Assembly: GCA_030015575.1 (NCBI GenBank) | Contig: CM057338.1 | Location: forward strand, 778,299,864 to 778,363,863 | Reading direction: 5' to 3' | From: Agapanthus africanus | Taxonomy: Eukaryota > Streptophyta > Magnoliopsida > Asparagales > Amaryllidaceae | Length of the DNA stretch: 64,000 nucleotides | In this document: positions 34,068 through 47,009 of the stretch, in pieces | Numbering within the stretch: the stretch's first letter is position 1 | How the letters are laid out: each line of letters begins with the position of its first letter | Translations under genes and position numbers: made by a program | Notes under the pieces: generated by a model | Database searches by the model: none | Told to the model about the DNA's origin: nothing | What the model saw: the letters and a program-made list of their open reading frames with translations, nothing else

Positions 34068-35449
34068 TGTTCATGACATAATATTGCATTTTATATCCCC
34101 CATTCTTATGCATTTAAGAATAAAAACAGGTACTTTTGACCCATGTCTGCTACATGTCATAGGTTACGGGTTCTGGGAGCAAAAACAGTGAAAAGCACAA
34201 AAGACGACACAAAAGAAGGATTTTTGACCAACAAATAGGAGGATCTTAGTAAAGCCGAGACGAAGAACAGTTCACAATCAACAAGGCAACGCAAGGACCA
34301 AATTGTTAAGGCAAACGGTTAAAAATCCATTGCAAAGTGTTCACTGAAGATCTGGAATCACTGTAGAAGCCCAAATGAAGAAAAAAATAAAAAAATAAAG
34401 AGCCCAAAGAAACCTAAAGAAAGCCCAGAAAAATTATCAGGAGATCTCACCATTGGGCCGCGGAACCGCGGCCCAAGCGCCCTAATGCCGCGGTTCCGCG
34501 GCCATGTGAAGCCTTCATTCAAATAAAATTTTACCATAATGTTGATTCGGCTATGGAAAGATTTTCTGGGGGTATATTTGTAATTGTAGACATGCGGAGC
34601 AATTGTAAACCTAGGGTTTCTATGTCCTATAAATAGAACCCAAAACCTTGTATTTTCTTATGCCTCTATTCATGAATAAAATTCTGTTTTCTTGAAGTTA
34701 GAGCGCATCAATCGTAAGTAGGTTATTTTTCTTGCCCTAATTATAGTTTTTCATATCTGCCCTGGTAAACTATTTTCTTGCCTTAGTTTAATTTAGTTTG
34801 AAATTTTATTAACTTGCAATAGATGTTTCTTCTCTTTAATAAAATCATGTCTTTCTTTATCCCCTCAATGAGCGAGTAGTTTCCTCGCTTGTTAGGGTTA
34901 GGAATAGGGAAGTATTTGAGAGATGAAGATCTCTCATCTCTTTTCGTTGCCAATCTTTTATGAACATTAGAACTCCATGCATACCTTCTTATTCCGCTCC
35001 CTAAGGCACTCTACCCTCGAGATAACGGTGATTCCGTAGTCTAAAGGCCCGGATTTTAAGGTTTTCCATGGAGGTTAGGGTAAAGATTAAGAAAGGAAGG
35101 ACAAGGATCTAGAGGGAGAATCAATCTTCCCAATCATCCTAATCCCCTTTGTTAAGATTTACCATAACACTAATATGATATATTTAATTAAAGGCAATGG
35201 AAAGAGATGTAGATCTTTGTTTACCAAATTTTTCCTAAACCTAATCCTAGCAAGTTTCTAATCCTAGTATCATACAACTTCAATTTTTAGGTTTAATTAT
35301 AAGACCCAACATCATTTGGAATTAACTCGTAAGAACTTAAAGGAGATTTACACATCCCTGTGGACCGACCCGTATTCACCGGCTAGCTTCATGCGACGCC
35401 GTTCTTAATTGCGGTAAATATTTTTGATCGATAAAACATCTATCAATCA
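34068..35449 (+). repeat. 5' LTR of D
   Basis: Starts TGTTCATGACATAATATTGC and ends TATCAATCA. At 34455-34503 it carries two facing perfect palindromes (GGGCCGCGGAACCGCGGCCC and GCCGCGGTTCCGCGGC) like those in the copia leaders. It differs from the 3' LTR mainly by substitutions and by extra CAGGTTA copies in the latter. Confidence 0.95.
34628..34637 (+). promoter_or_regulatory. TATA box of D 5' LTR
   Basis: TATAAATAG in CCTATAAATAGAACCC. A polyadenylation-type AATAAA follows at 34675-34680. The 3' LTR has the same pair at about 54195 and 54245. Confidence 0.7.
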
Positions 35450-35451
35450 AA

Positions 35452-35469
35452 TGGCGCCGTTGCCGGGGA
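35452..35469 (+). other. Primer binding site of D (tRNA-Asp)
   Basis: TGGCGCCGTTGCCGGGGA, two bases after the LTR, is the 18-base site typical of Athila/Calypso elements. Confidence 0.95.
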
Positions 35470-36568
35470 TGGCGTAAAATTTCCTTTTCGTAATTTCGGG
35501 TTAATATAAAATATAAAAAAAATCTTAAAAATCTGAAAAAATCAAAAATAAAAAAAATTCTATCATCTTTTATTGTTTGAAGGGTTTTCTTTGTGAATCT
35601 TTGCATGTTTAACGGATCTGGAAATATTCTGAGGGAGAAACAGAAAAGGTACATCAGAAGATTGGAACTGAGGAGCTACAGAATTATTTTCAGAAGACGA
35701 TCTCTCCAACTGACCGCGATTCCGCGGCTTTTGCCTACGTAAGACCGCGATTCCGTGGCTCCCTGTGAGGATCTCTGCATGAAAATTGCTCTGTTTGATT
35801 CCTCTTTCCTTTCTCTGCAAATCCCCATATATCTTTTGCCAAATCTTTTGCAGGATTCTTTGCGCTAAAAATCTTCTTCCCCCTTCCAATAATTGATTTT
35901 CTGCAGGATTCTTTGCGCCGCGCTAAATAGCAAATTGATTGCAAGTGATTTACTGCTTTGCATACTTTAATCTGACTTTAAGGGGCTATTGACCAATTCA
36001 GATTGGGTGGGGATTTCATCACCCTTCCTAGGACCCCAGAAATCACTTAAAGCATTTGCATTGACCACTCTAAATTAAAAAATATTAGACTCAGCCCTAA
36101 GGACGTCGCGCTCAATAGAACAGAGGACTAGTATAGGCATCGGCCGTTTATCCTAACCTGACTTTGCGGTGCCTAGGCAAGTGTGTCAAGGCTAGTGGTT
36201 TTTAATTAGGCCCACAGCATGGTTCCTTCCCACTTACCTGGCCGCAATTGGCGGTGAAGAGGCGGTTTGAGGTCCTATTTCTAGCCCTTTGGAACAGTTA
36301 GGAGCTGTCTAGCTGACCTAGGTGACCCTAGATCTAGGCCTGACTGTGCATGTGTAGTTAATTGCATTTGTGTCACAAGTCTCTTTTCAAAAATCTTTTT
36401 TGCAAAAGCACACATACAAAAAAGGGTAAAAGAAAAAAAATCTTTTCAAAACATGCAACTTGTCGCTAAAAGAATCTTTGCACTCACTTACACCACTTCT
36501 TCTCATTGACGTTCTCTTTCCTCCACATTCTGTCTTTCATCTTTCGACTATACTAACCCTTTTAGTGT
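35470..36568 (+). other. Leader of D
   Basis: 1.1 kb without a coding frame. Two direct copies of ACCGCGATTCCGYGGCT lie at 35712-35760 and resemble the GC palindromes of the LTR. A-rich runs at 35511-35560 and 36410-36450. Several small + strand and - strand ORFs have no support. Confidence 0.7.
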
Positions 36569-39109
36569 ATGTCCGGTTGGACTAGGGACCCTAGCGCCCG
36601 ATTAGTCCGTGTTTCGTTGGTACCGACCGACGAACCTTTCGACTACGAAGTCGAAATCCTGTCCACTTCTTCACTTTCACCATCACATTCTTCTTCCGAA
36701 GGTATGTCGGGATACAATCCTAACAACACCTTACCGACGGGAATGATTCCACCTCCGTTAGGTGCGAATAACCCGAATCACCCGCCTATTGAAGCGCCCA
36801 CACGAGTCGCGCTCCAGGATCTCTTCTACCCTGTCCGCACTTCTTTACCTACCTGTCTTTCACCACCACCGGCAAATAGGGACAATTTTGAGATCAAACC
36901 CCACTTCATCAATATGCTGCCTAAGTTTCATGGTTTGGAATCCGAAGATGCATATATCTTTATCAATAAATTCCAAAACGTTTGCGCTATGATGAAAACG
37001 ACCCAATTAAGTGATGACGCTATAAGGCTAAGGGTCATTCATTTCACCTTATGTGACCTAGCCGAGAAGTGGCTATACAGCACCGCATCACATTCAATTA
37101 GAAATTGGGACGAGTTTGTGAAAGCTTTTCCTAAAAAGTTCTATCCTCATCACAAAACTGCTAGAATCCGTAATGAGATTATACAATTTTCACAGCAACC
37201 TTCCGAAAGATTCAAAGACCTACTCGTTCAATGCCCTCACCATGGGATCGAAAGTTGGCAACTTTGCCAAACATTATACGAGGGATTGAACCCGGCAACG
37301 AAGCAGTTGCTAGAAACCATTTGTCAAGGTCACTTTCTATCCAAGTCTAGTGAGGAAGCGTGGCAGTTTCTTGAGGATCTTAGTGAACAAACAATTCAGT
37401 GGGAGAGCACCAAGACCACATCATCATCTTCTTCTATTGGTCAACCTAGGGCAGGCATACATCAAGTAGAGATGTCGATTGCAATGAAGGCCGAGATGGC
37501 CGCTCTTACGAAAAAACTAGAAGCGCTTGAGACCAAAATCTCAGCACCTTCTCCTGCCCCTGTTGTGCCTCCACGAACTGTTTGTGCTTGTTGTTCAGAT
37601 CCATCACATCTCACAGAAGAATGTCCTTACACTGCATCTACTCAAGGACATGATCAAGTCAATGCTGCCTTTCAGCAACGACAAAGAAACGATCCATATT
37701 CTTCAACATACAATCTGGGATGGAAGAGCCACCCAAATTTCGCTTGGAACCAAAATCAACAATTCCAAGGAAATAACAATTTTCAAAGGCCTCCTCCTCC
37801 ACAACAACAAGCACCTCCACAAACTCAATTTCAACAACCTTTCCAACAGCAACCTTACCCTAATCAAGTGAACAATTTTGTGCCTAACACTTCTTACCCA
37901 CCATACAATTTTGTTCAACCTAATAATGACAAGGTTAGCTCACTCGAAAGAAGTCTAGAGGCTTTCCTAAAGCAATCTATACAATCTACAGCAAGATTAG
38001 AGACTTCTATTCAATATTTGGTGCAAAAGAGTGCCTCACACGATCAAAGCATCAAATCTATTGAGGCAAAAATTGCACAACTCAATTCTACGTTGAAAGA
38101 GCGAGAGAAAGGAAAGCTTCCGCCTCAACCACTTCTAAACCCCGGTCACGCACATGTTGCATATGAACAGCAGAATCATAACGTAAATGTTGTGACCACG
38201 TTGACATCCGGAAAAGTGTTGCAAAACAATGTGGGTATTAACCATGACACCCCTGCCGGTGGTCCTTCTTCATCTTCTTCACCTTCTTCTTCTTCTTCTT
38301 CTTCTTCTTCTTTGTCGTTAGAGCCTATTCTCCACCCTTCACACGGGTCTACTTCTTCTAGCTCGAACGGACCCTCTTCTCACAACACGAACACATCTAC
38401 ACGGGGTTCCGTTCCAACTCAACAATCTGATCCACAAAAATTGGACTCAACGAATTTTCCAAATCGGTTGAGATCCAATAAACCAACTCTACAGATGGAG
38501 AAGATTGTAGAGTTGTTCAAACAGGTTAGCATAAATATCCCTCTTTTGGATGCAATCCAACAAGTTCCTTCATATGCAAAAATCTTAAAGGACTTATGCA
38601 CCAAAAAGAGGAAGTCACAAGTACCAAAGAAAGTTTTTGTGGCTAGTGCTGTTAGTGATGCTCTTGTCAATTCTTTACCCCTAAAGCACAAGGACCCCGG
38701 TTGTCCTACTATTTCGATCACAATTGGGGACAAGAACATCAATAGAGCACTATTAGATCTTGGTGCTAGTGTCAATTTGCTACCCTATTCGGTGTACGAA
38801 CAATTAGGCGTTGGAGAGCTTAAGCCCACTCATTGTACTCTCCAAATGGCTGACCGATCAATCACCCATCCTAGGGGAGAGTTGGAGGATGTGTTAATTA
38901 GAGTAGGGGATTTCATTTTCCCCGTTGACTTTATTGTTATGGATACACAACCTGTCGCTAACCCCCGTAATCAAATTCCGGTGATACTTGGTCGACCATT
39001 CCTCGCGACTTCTAACGCGGTAATCAACTGTCGTAACGGTTCAATGAACCTATCTTTTGGCAATATGATAGTTGAACTCAACATTTTCAAGTTAGGAAGT
39101 CAGCTTTGA
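36569..39109 (+). CDS. Gag-protease polyprotein of Athila element D
   Basis: 846 residues. Residues about 115-270 form the capsid-type gag domain (KFHGLESEDAYIFINKFQNV to AWQFLEDLSEQ). A CX2CX4HX4C zinc knuckle (CACCSDPSHLTEEC) is at about 339. A Pro/Gln-rich stretch follows, then a coiled-coil-like segment (about 455-515), a poly-Ser run and the aspartic protease with RALLDLGASVNLLPYSV at about 725. DLGA replaces the commoner DTGA, as is usual in Athila. The start is the first Met of the frame, about 1.1 kb after the primer site. It ends at TGA 39107-39109, and the RT region continues in the same frame directly after. Gag packages RNA, and the protease processes the polyprotein. Confidence 0.92.
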   Translation: MSGWTRDPSARLVRVSLVPTDEPFDYEVEILSTSSLSPSHSSSEGMSGYNPNNTLPTGMIPPPLGANNPNHPPIEAPTRVALQDLFYPVRTSLPTCLSPPPANRDNFEIKPHFINMLPKFHGLESEDAYIFINKFQNVCAMMKTTQLSDDAIRLRVIHFTLCDLAEKWLYSTASHSIRNWDEFVKAFPKKFYPHHKTARIRNEIIQFSQQPSERFKDLLVQCPHHGIESWQLCQTLYEGLNPATKQLLETICQGHFLSKSSEEAWQFLEDLSEQTIQWESTKTTSSSSSIGQPRAGIHQVEMSIAMKAEMAALTKKLEALETKISAPSPAPVVPPRTVCACCSDPSHLTEECPYTASTQGHDQVNAAFQQRQRNDPYSSTYNLGWKSHPNFAWNQNQQFQGNNNFQRPPPPQQQAPPQTQFQQPFQQQPYPNQVNNFVPNTSYPPYNFVQPNNDKVSSLERSLEAFLKQSIQSTARLETSIQYLVQKSASHDQSIKSIEAKIAQLNSTLKEREKGKLPPQPLLNPGHAHVAYEQQNHNVNVVTTLTSGKVLQNNVGINHDTPAGGPSSSSSPSSSSSSSSSLSLEPILHPSHGSTSSSSNGPSSHNTNTSTRGSVPTQQSDPQKLDSTNFPNRLRSNKPTLQMEKIVELFKQVSINIPLLDAIQQVPSYAKILKDLCTKKRKSQVPKKVFVASAVSDALVNSLPLKHKDPGCPTISITIGDKNINRALLDLGASVNLLPYSVYEQLGVGELKPTHCTLQMADRSITHPRGELEDVLIRVGDFIFPVDFIVMDTQPVANPRNQIPVILGRPFLATSNAVINCRNGSMNLSFGNMIVELNIFKLGSQL

Positions 39110-41766
39110 GAGCCTAATTCTAGCGTACTTGATGTTTGCTCGATCAATGAGATCGCGGAGGAGGAATGTGAGTTCGAAAATTTTATGTTTGATCACAGCA
39201 ATTTTGACGCCACGAGTGCGTTCCTCCTAGAATCCGACAAAGCTTTCACGACGGACAAAGATTATGAGTGTTTCACCTTTATAGATAATTTTGAAGACTC
39301 TCCTCCCGAGTTTGAGTCTTTTGCTTTTTCGGATGAGTTAGTTGAACCATCCGACTCGGTAGCGTACACTCTATTTGAACCTTTGATGGAATCCTTCGAG
39401 TTTGAAACAGTTACTCCATTGTTACCATCTATTGTTTCACTACCTAAACTCGAACTAAAGCTTTTGCCGTCGCACCTAAAATATGTTTATCTAGGTGAGA
39501 ATGAGACCTTACCAGTTATCATATCGGCCTCTCTAGCTCTTGAGCAAGAGAAGGCTCTTTTAACGGTCTTACACAATAATCGGCAAGCTTTCGGCTGGTC
39601 TATGGCAGACATCAAGGGGATTAGTCCCCTCATAGTTGAACATCATATACACTTGATGGATGATGCCAAGCCGGTAAGGGATCCACAAAGACGCCTCAAC
39701 CCCATTATGAAAGAGGCGGTCAAGAAGGAGATTGTCAAATGTCTTGATAGCGGTATCATTTACCCTATCTCGGATAGCCAATGGGTTAGCCCCATTTATG
39801 TCGTGCTAAAGAAATCGGGAATCACGGTCATTACCAATGAGGTAAATGAGTTAATTCCTACTCGCACCCAAACTGGGTGGCGAGTTTGCATCGACTACCG
39901 AAAACTCAATGCCGCGACAAGGAAGGACCGCTTTCCTTTACCTTTCATTGACCAAATGCTAGAACGATTGGCGGGGCATGAGTTCTACTGCTTTTTAGAT
40001 GGCTATTCCGGTTATAACCAAGTCCCCATAGCCAAAGAGGATCAAGACAAGACCACATTTACTTGTCCCTTTGGCACTTTTGCTTATCGTCGCATGCCCT
40101 TTGGGTTATGCAATGCACCCGCTACATTTCAGCGGTGTATGATGGGGATCTTTTATGACATGGTGGAGAAGTTTTTTGAAATCTTTATGGACGATTTCTC
40201 CATTTTCGGTGACTCCTTCGACGAGTGTTTACGACATCTTGACGCAGTTCTTAACCGCTGTAGGGAAAAGAACCTAACTTTGAATTGGGAGAAATGCCAC
40301 TTTATGGTACGAGAAGGCATTGTCTTAGGACATGTCATCTCGCAAAACGGCATAGAGGTTGATAGAGCTAAAATCGAAGTCATTTATAATCTTCCTCCTC
40401 CTAAATGCGTCAAAGATATCCGAGCTTTCCTTGGCCATGCCGGTTTTTATAGACGGTTCATCAAGGACTATAGCAAGATTGCTAGACCCTTGACTCTCTT
40501 ATTGGCCAAGGACACTACATTTGTTTTCGACTCAACTTGCATGGAAGCGTTCGAGTCTTTGAAACACTCTCTCATTTCTGCGCCCATTCTTTCATCTCCA
40601 GACTGGACGCACCCTTTCGAAATTATGTGCGACGCATCAGATTTTGCCATTGGTGCTGTTCTTGGACAGCACATTAACAAGATGCCGCATGTAATTTACT
40701 ACGCTAGCCGAACACTAAATGAGGCCCAACTAAACTACACAACTAAAGAAAAAGAATTTTTAGCGGTTCTGTTTGCACTTGAAAAATTTCGGCCTTATTT
40801 AATCGGCTCACCAGTTATTTTGTACACTGACCATTCAGCTCTTCGCCACCTTTTTACGAAGAAGGATGCTAAATCAAGGCTCATACGTTGGATCCTCTTG
40901 CTACAAGAATTTGACCTTGTCATAAAGGACAAAAAGGGATGTGAAAACGTAGTGGCCGATCACCTTTCACGACTTCCTTCCTCGCCTACACTTGAGCTTC
41001 CAATCACTGATGTTTTTCCCGATGAGCAACTCTTGACCGTTTCTTGCGAACCATGGTTCGCCGATATTGTAAACTACTTAGCCACCGGCTTGATACCTAA
41101 AGATTGGTCGAAACAAGATAAACTTCTCTTCTTGTCCCAAGTAAAGCATTTTTACTGGGATGAACCTTATCTTTTTAAATACTGTTCCGACCAAATCATT
41201 CGTCGGTGTGTACCTGAGAATGAGGTTAAGAGTGTGCTGTCTTTTTGCCACGATCAAGCATGTGGCGGGCACTTTGGCCCAAAGAAGACAGCCGAGAAAG
41301 TTTTACAGTGTGGTTTTTATTGGCCACGACTCTTCAAGGATGCATTTGAATACTGCAAGACTTGCTCCCGGTGCCAACACTTGGGCCGGATATCGCGGAG
41401 AAACGAAATGCCACTTCAACCAATTTTGGTTGTAGATATTTTTGATGTTTGGGGTATAGACTTCATGGGACCATTTCCTAACTCTTTTGGAAATGTGTAT
41501 ATTCTTTTGGCTGTTGACTATGTTTCAAAGTGGGTCGAGGCTGTGCCTAGTCGAATGAATGACAACAAGGTTGTCGTTCGATTTCTTAAAGAACACATCT
41601 TTTCTCGATTTGGGCACCCTCGCGCGATAATAAGTGATAATGGTTCTCACTTTTGCAATAGGTCTTTTGAGTCCTTAATGCGCAAATATTCTATCACCCA
41701 TAAGCTGTCAACGCCATACCATCCCCAAACATGTGGGCAAGCCGAGGTCTCGAATCAAAAATTAAG
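39110..41766 (+). pseudogene. Reverse transcriptase, RNase H and integrase of D
   Basis: Same frame as gag-protease after the TGA, with its first internal Met at 39185. Motifs in order: RT fingers [38 protein letters not shown], and catalytic FMDDF at about 40186. RNase H follows with [24 protein letters not shown] and [11 protein letters not shown]. The integrase zinc-binding region has CKTCSRC, and the core triad is D in GIDFMGP, D in ISDNGSHF and E in GQAEVSN. A one-base loss near 41764 shifts the frame after AEVSN. Intact Athila-type pol would make RNA-dependent DNA polymerase and DNA-joining enzymes from one polyprotein. The single stop and the single frameshift are recent-looking. Confidence 0.92.
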
Positions 41767-41949
41767 CAAATCTTAGAGAAAACGGTTTCTAATAACCGTA
41801 AAGATTGGTCACTAAAATTGATCGATGCACTATGGGCTTTCCGTACTGCATACAAGACCGATCTTGGCATGTCTCCATACCGGCTTGTTTACGGGAAGGC
41901 TTGCCACCTCCCAGTAGAAATTGAGCACAAGGCATTTTGGGCTATTAAA

Positions 41950-43844
41950 TGAAAGTCGATGTACAACACCCCACGACTTGCGGGGAGGCGGAAATATGAA
42001 AAACGATCTTGTTCTTTTCTTAAACATCGACTAACCGCAAGAATCGAAGCTAAACGATAACTAACATCAAACATAGAAGTTAACAACTACTATGTAAAGG
42101 GATTATACCTAAAGAACCGTGTCCTTCGTCTTTACGAACTCCACCTCCTCCTCGGCCTTCTCGAAGTAGTAGACGATCCACCCGAGAGCTTTACTCCAAG
42201 CTAAGCCTCTAAACTTGAGGCAACTAACTTTCTTTAAGTGCTAATCAAAGAAGCTAGGTGATATAGAGTGAGGGTTATGGTTTAATTAGTCTAACTAATC
42301 CTTGTACTCAACACATGAGAGGGGAGGATTAGGGTTTGAAGAGGGAGAGCTTGAGGAGAGAGAAGGTGAAGATAATAATGAAGTGAGAATAATGAGTTAT
42401 GATAATATATATCAAGCATTTATTTTTATCAAGAAAAGAAAATAAATCAATTTAACAACCATGCTTGATAATATCTAGTGATGATTCATCTCCATGAGTC
42501 ATTAAGCATTTATGATGCATTAATGACATGGATGAATCATCCATATGACTCACTAATCACATTCATTGTATATGCCACCTAAACCCCCTTAGTCACCACC
42601 TTCTAGAAGCTTCTCGCGCAATTACGAGAACGCCCCTCCTTTCCGCAAAAATACGGAAAAACTTTAGACTGTATAAATCCAATAACCGGATACCAGTAAC
42701 TGGCTTAAACCAAAGCCGACTGGTAAAAACTGTCCGAAAGTCGTACGTGCGTAAACACACGTATGCGTCCGAACCCTTGTCGTAAAACCATACAACCTCT
42801 ATATCGTTTCGCCTGGAATAGGGAAACTCTCTGTGTGGGACTCTAGAGACTCGACTACTACGCTGGCAGTGGGTTTAACCACAGACCGCAAGCGGCACTA
42901 GCTATACGTAACGGTCCCCAGGTAGATGTCGATAAGAAGGCCGATGAGGAAACCCATCCGAACTCCTACTGAGTCTGATGTGACAATCTCCATACAGTCC
43001 GGTCCGTTCGTCTAAGACCATCGCATATCGGGCCTAGGGGGCGGCAAGCGTCAGTCCCCTAATAGCGGTATAAGTCGTGTCGGAGGGAAGCCCATTACAC
43101 CCTGAGAAACTACTGAAACCTACCAGCAAATCTCGGTTGCCCTGGCCAGGGACTTTGCGTAATGGCTCTCTGACACAGCGCGATATCAACTCCCAATACC
43201 GGGAGAGACGAATCCTGTCTAACCGCCACTGCCTCCAAGTGCTCGGGACTGCACCCAACTGCTACCTGTTTGCACGACTCCTTTGAGCCGTGGTAGGGTA
43301 GCAATCTAAGAGTAGTGGGACACACTCGAGGCGAAGTAGCAGTGTCAAGTCTGCGGACTATGCTGTACTCATGTCACCTGGGAACTGCTCACTGACGACT
43401 GGTATAAAACCAACCAACAGTTCCCCGTGAGTCCTGTCCGGTGTACCCGTAACCTAACGAGCACCTGCATACTATCTCCAGTACGACGTACTGATGGCTG
43501 TGGGACAGACCATCTCCCCAACTGGGATGAGAAGCGTACACACTAGTCTACTCCGGAGTATCGATGCCCTGTCTCGATAATCCAACGACTAGGGACCTGA
43601 ATAAGGATGTGCTTGTAGACTACCCAGCCCCCACTAGTGTGACTGCCATCACAACGCTGGTAGTCAAGCAAGATCCTAAGAGCTCTATCAATACGTATAC
43701 TCACATATTAAGATAGAAAAACCAAGTAGCATACTACCATGTTTAGCAAGACTGTTATATACATGTGAATATCCCAAGCTTCCATTAAATAATATACAAA
43801 CTAGTATGATACAGTAATGGCCTTCTAGGGCATAAACACTAACA
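41950..43844 (-). repeat. 3' LTR of C (1895 bp)
   Basis: On the minus strand it starts TGTTAGTGTTTATGCCC and ends CATCGACTTTCA. Its start resembles family II. The block containing CTCCCGGTATTGGGAG at about 43190-43207 is shared by all three LTR families. Confidence 0.96.
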
Positions 43845-43858
43845 ATCTCCCACTTGCA
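43845..43858 (-). other. Polypurine tract of C
   Basis: Minus-strand TGCAAGTGGGAGAT between the pol stop (43859) and the 3' LTR. Confidence 0.92.
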
Positions 43859-45106
43859 CTAGGGCCATGTACTGGCGTATCGAAGATCGATGATCTCGAG
43901 TAGCCTCTCGAACTGAATCTGAGGTAGGGCCTTTGTGAATGGATCAGCAATGTTCTCTTCAGAAGCAACTCTCCGAACCTCGATCTCCTGACGATCAATG
44001 ATCTCTCTGATCAGGTGATACCGCCTTAAGATATGTCTGGACTTCTGATGGGACCTTGGTTCCTTCGCTAAAGCTATAGCTCCGTTGTTGTCGCAATACA
44101 GAGGTATTGGATCAACTATGGTAGGAACCACCTGAAGTTCTGTTAGGAACTTCTTCATCCAGAGTGCTTCTTTTGCGGCATCGCAAGCAGCTATATACTC
44201 CGCTTCCATCGTTGAGTCAGCAACGGTGTCCTGCTTGGAGCTCTTCCAGCACACCGCCCCTCCATTGAGGGTAAAGACATAACCCGACATGGACTTGGAA
44301 TCGTCCTTATCACTTTGAAAGCCGGAATCAGCAAAGGCCTCTAACCTGAGGTCTTTTCCGCCGTAAACCAAGAACATCTCCTTAGTCCTTCTCAGGTACT
44401 TGAGAATGTTCTTTACTGCTATCCAGTGCTTCTCCCCTGGGTCTGACTGATACCGGCTTACCACGCTCAGTGCGTAAGCTACATCTGGTCTGGTGCACAA
44501 CATCGCATACATTATAGAGCCTACCGCAGAAGCGTTGGGTATAATAGACATGCGTTCCCTTTCCAAATCAGTCTTGGGAGACATCTCTTTGGAGAGGGTG
44601 ATTCCGTGACAAGCCGGTAGATTACCGCGCTTAGAATCTTCCATACTGAATCTTTTCAGTACAGTGTCGATATACCTGGACTGCGAAAGTCCCAACATCC
44701 TCTTGGATCTATCACGATAGATCCGGATCCCCAGAATGTAAGAGGCATCACCCAGGTCTTTCATGGAGAACCTGTGTGACAAGAATCCTTTGACAGATTG
44801 TAGCATAGGAATGTCATTTCCTATCAATAGAATGTCATCCACGTACAAGACGAGGAATACGACACTTCTGGCTACAACTTTACTATATATGCACGGTTCA
44901 TCTGGATTTTTGATAAAGTCATATTCTTTGACTGTTTCATCAAAACAGATGTTCCAACTCCGCGATGCCTGCTTTAGTCCATAAATGGACTTAAGCAGCT
45001 TGCATACTTTCCCGCTGCTCCCACTCTGATTGAAACCCTCTGGCCGATCCATATAGACGCATTCTTCTAAATTTCCATTCAGAAAAGCCGTCTTTACGTC
45101 CATCTG
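43859..45106 (-). pseudogene. Reverse transcriptase (main part) and RNase H of C
   Basis: Open for 414 codons from MDVKTAFLNG to the stop next to the purine tract. RT catalytic residues are D in MDVKTAFLNG and DD in LYVDDILLIGND. The conserved KSIYGLKQASRSW and GIRIYRDRSKRMLGL are present. RNase H shows D in ADSGFQSDKDD, E in MEAEYIAA and D in YCDNNGAIALA, plus HILRRYHLIRE near the end. It is continuous in frame with the upstream pol segment but separated by TGA at 45107-45109 in place of the Trp of YEIWQMDV. Confidence 0.93.
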
Positions 45107-46830
45107 TCAGATTTCATAATCATGGAAGGCAGCAATAGCAAGAAGGACCCGAATGGATTTGAGCATAGCCACTGGAGAAAAAGTTTCGTCATAGTCCAAA
45201 CCAGGTCTTTGACGAAAACCCTTTGCAACAAGTCTAGCCTTATAGGTTTCTACCTGTCCATCTACACCAATCTTTTTCTTGAAGATCCATTTGCATCCTA
45301 TGGGTTTTACCCTATCTGGAGCAATGTCCAAAGTCCATACTTTGTTGGTGTACATAGACTCCATTTCGGTCCGCATTGCATCTAGCCATCGTACCGAGTC
45401 GCCGCTCTGGATGGCCTGCTGGAAGTCAGTAGGTTCATCATCATTTATGATGCAATCCTCTCTATCCCCATATATGAGAAAACCGTAGTATCTCTCAGGC
45501 GGATGAGACGGCCTACTACTCCTGCGGAGGGGTGCGGGAATGTCCTGTTCTTCTTGAACTACCGTTTCTACCAAACTTTCAGTAGCAGTTTGTGGTTCTG
45601 GAATTTCTTCCAGTTCTATTTCGCTCCCACTTATTTCCTTTTCTAAAAACTGATATTCTAGAAAATGGGCATTACGAGAAACAAACACCTTTTGTTCCTC
45701 TGCGTAATAGAATAGATACCCCTTGGAGTTCTTTAGATATCCCACAAACTGACACTTTACTGATCGTGCCTCGAGCTTGTCCACATGCTGCTTTTTAACA
45801 AAAGCTGGACATCCCCATATTTTCAGATACTGAAGATAGGGTTTCTTCCCACTCCACATCTGATATGGCGTGGTAGGCACAGTCTTGGTAGGAACCATGT
45901 TCAAAAGATATGCCGCTGATTCTAGCGCATAACCCCAGAAAGATCGCGGTAACTCAGCATTACTCATCATGGATCGTACCATATCCAATAGGATTCGATT
46001 CCGTCTCTCCGATACACCATTATGCTGTGGAGTGTATGGAGGAGTAAGCTGAGAGAGAATTCCTTTCTCTTTTAGGTAACCTAGGAACTCGGCACTCAAG
46101 TATTCACCACCTCGATCAGATCTAAGTGTCTTGATACTTTTGCCGGTTTGGTTTTCTACTTCATTCTTATACTCTTGGAATTTCTCAAAAGCCTCGGATT
46201 TATGTTTCATCAGATAAATGAATCCGTACCTTGAGTAATCATCCGTGAAAGTAATGAAATAGGAAAAACCACCTCTTGCATGTGTAGACATTGGACCGCA
46301 TACATCGCTGTGTATGAGTCCTAAGAGCTCGCTCGCTCTTACTCCATGTCCAGTAAATGGAGTCTTTGTCATCTTTCCTTTGAGACAAGATTGACAAGTG
46401 TCATAAGTTTGATATTCGAACGAGTCCAAATATCCTTCTCTATGCAACTTAGTCAACCTTCTCTCATTGATGTGACCCAGTCTACAATGCCATAAGAAAG
46501 CTTTATTTAAATCTGGAGACTTTCTTTTTAGTGTGTTCTGGACATTGAAAATTTGGAGTTGGTTTAAAACATATATACCGTTATTTAGTATACCGGACCC
46601 AATCAAACCATGATTAAGGTGGATGTTAACAACATCTCTTACAAACGTGAAATCATAACCTTTATTTGATAACAAGGAAACTGATATGATATTACACGTT
46701 AAGCTTGGTACAAAAAAACAGTTATGTAAAACCAAAATGTGTCCACTCGTCAATCCTAGGTGATAATCCCCGACGGACGCAGCTCCCACGCTAGCTCCGT
46801 TAGCAACCTTTCATATCACCTTCCTTCAGC
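45107..46830 (-). pseudogene. Integrase and start of reverse transcriptase of C
   Basis: The open frame of 560 codons is read from 46789. The pre-integrase zinc motif is visible (HCRLGH, then CQSC). The integrase core triad follows: D in HSDVCGP, D in RSDRGGEYLS, E in GVSERRNR. The GKKPYLQYLKIWGCP tail, the linker PPERYYGFLIYGD and the RT start WIFKKKIGVDGQVETYKARL come next. It stops at HDYEI where the Trp codon has become TGA. Integrase inserts the DNA copy, and the RT continues in the next segment. Confidence 0.93.
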
Positions 46831-47009
46831 ACTCTACGGTTTCTCAGTGCCTGCAATGAATTGCAAATATGAGATCCTGATCCGGTATCCAATGCCCAGG
46901 AAGTAGAGTTGATCGACAGACAATTCTCAATTACAAACACACCTGAAGTCGAAGCCACAGCTTGCTTCGGTTCCTGGTTCTTGGCGTTCCACGCCTTGCA
47001 ATCCTTCTT
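46831..47009 (-). pseudogene. Protease region of C, frameshifted
   Basis: The minus strand encodes WALDTGSGSHICNSLQALRN, the copia protease active-site region with catalytic D in DTGSGSH. Shortly after, an extra G in GATATGAAAGGTTGC shifts the frame out of line with the integrase ORF. Upstream it continues in frame with gag beyond its stop. Confidence 0.85.

Noticed and set aside
37780..38340. Possible host extensin or glutamine-rich gene
   Set aside because: The Pro/Gln and Ser runs lie inside the Athila gag frame, between the zinc knuckle and the protease.
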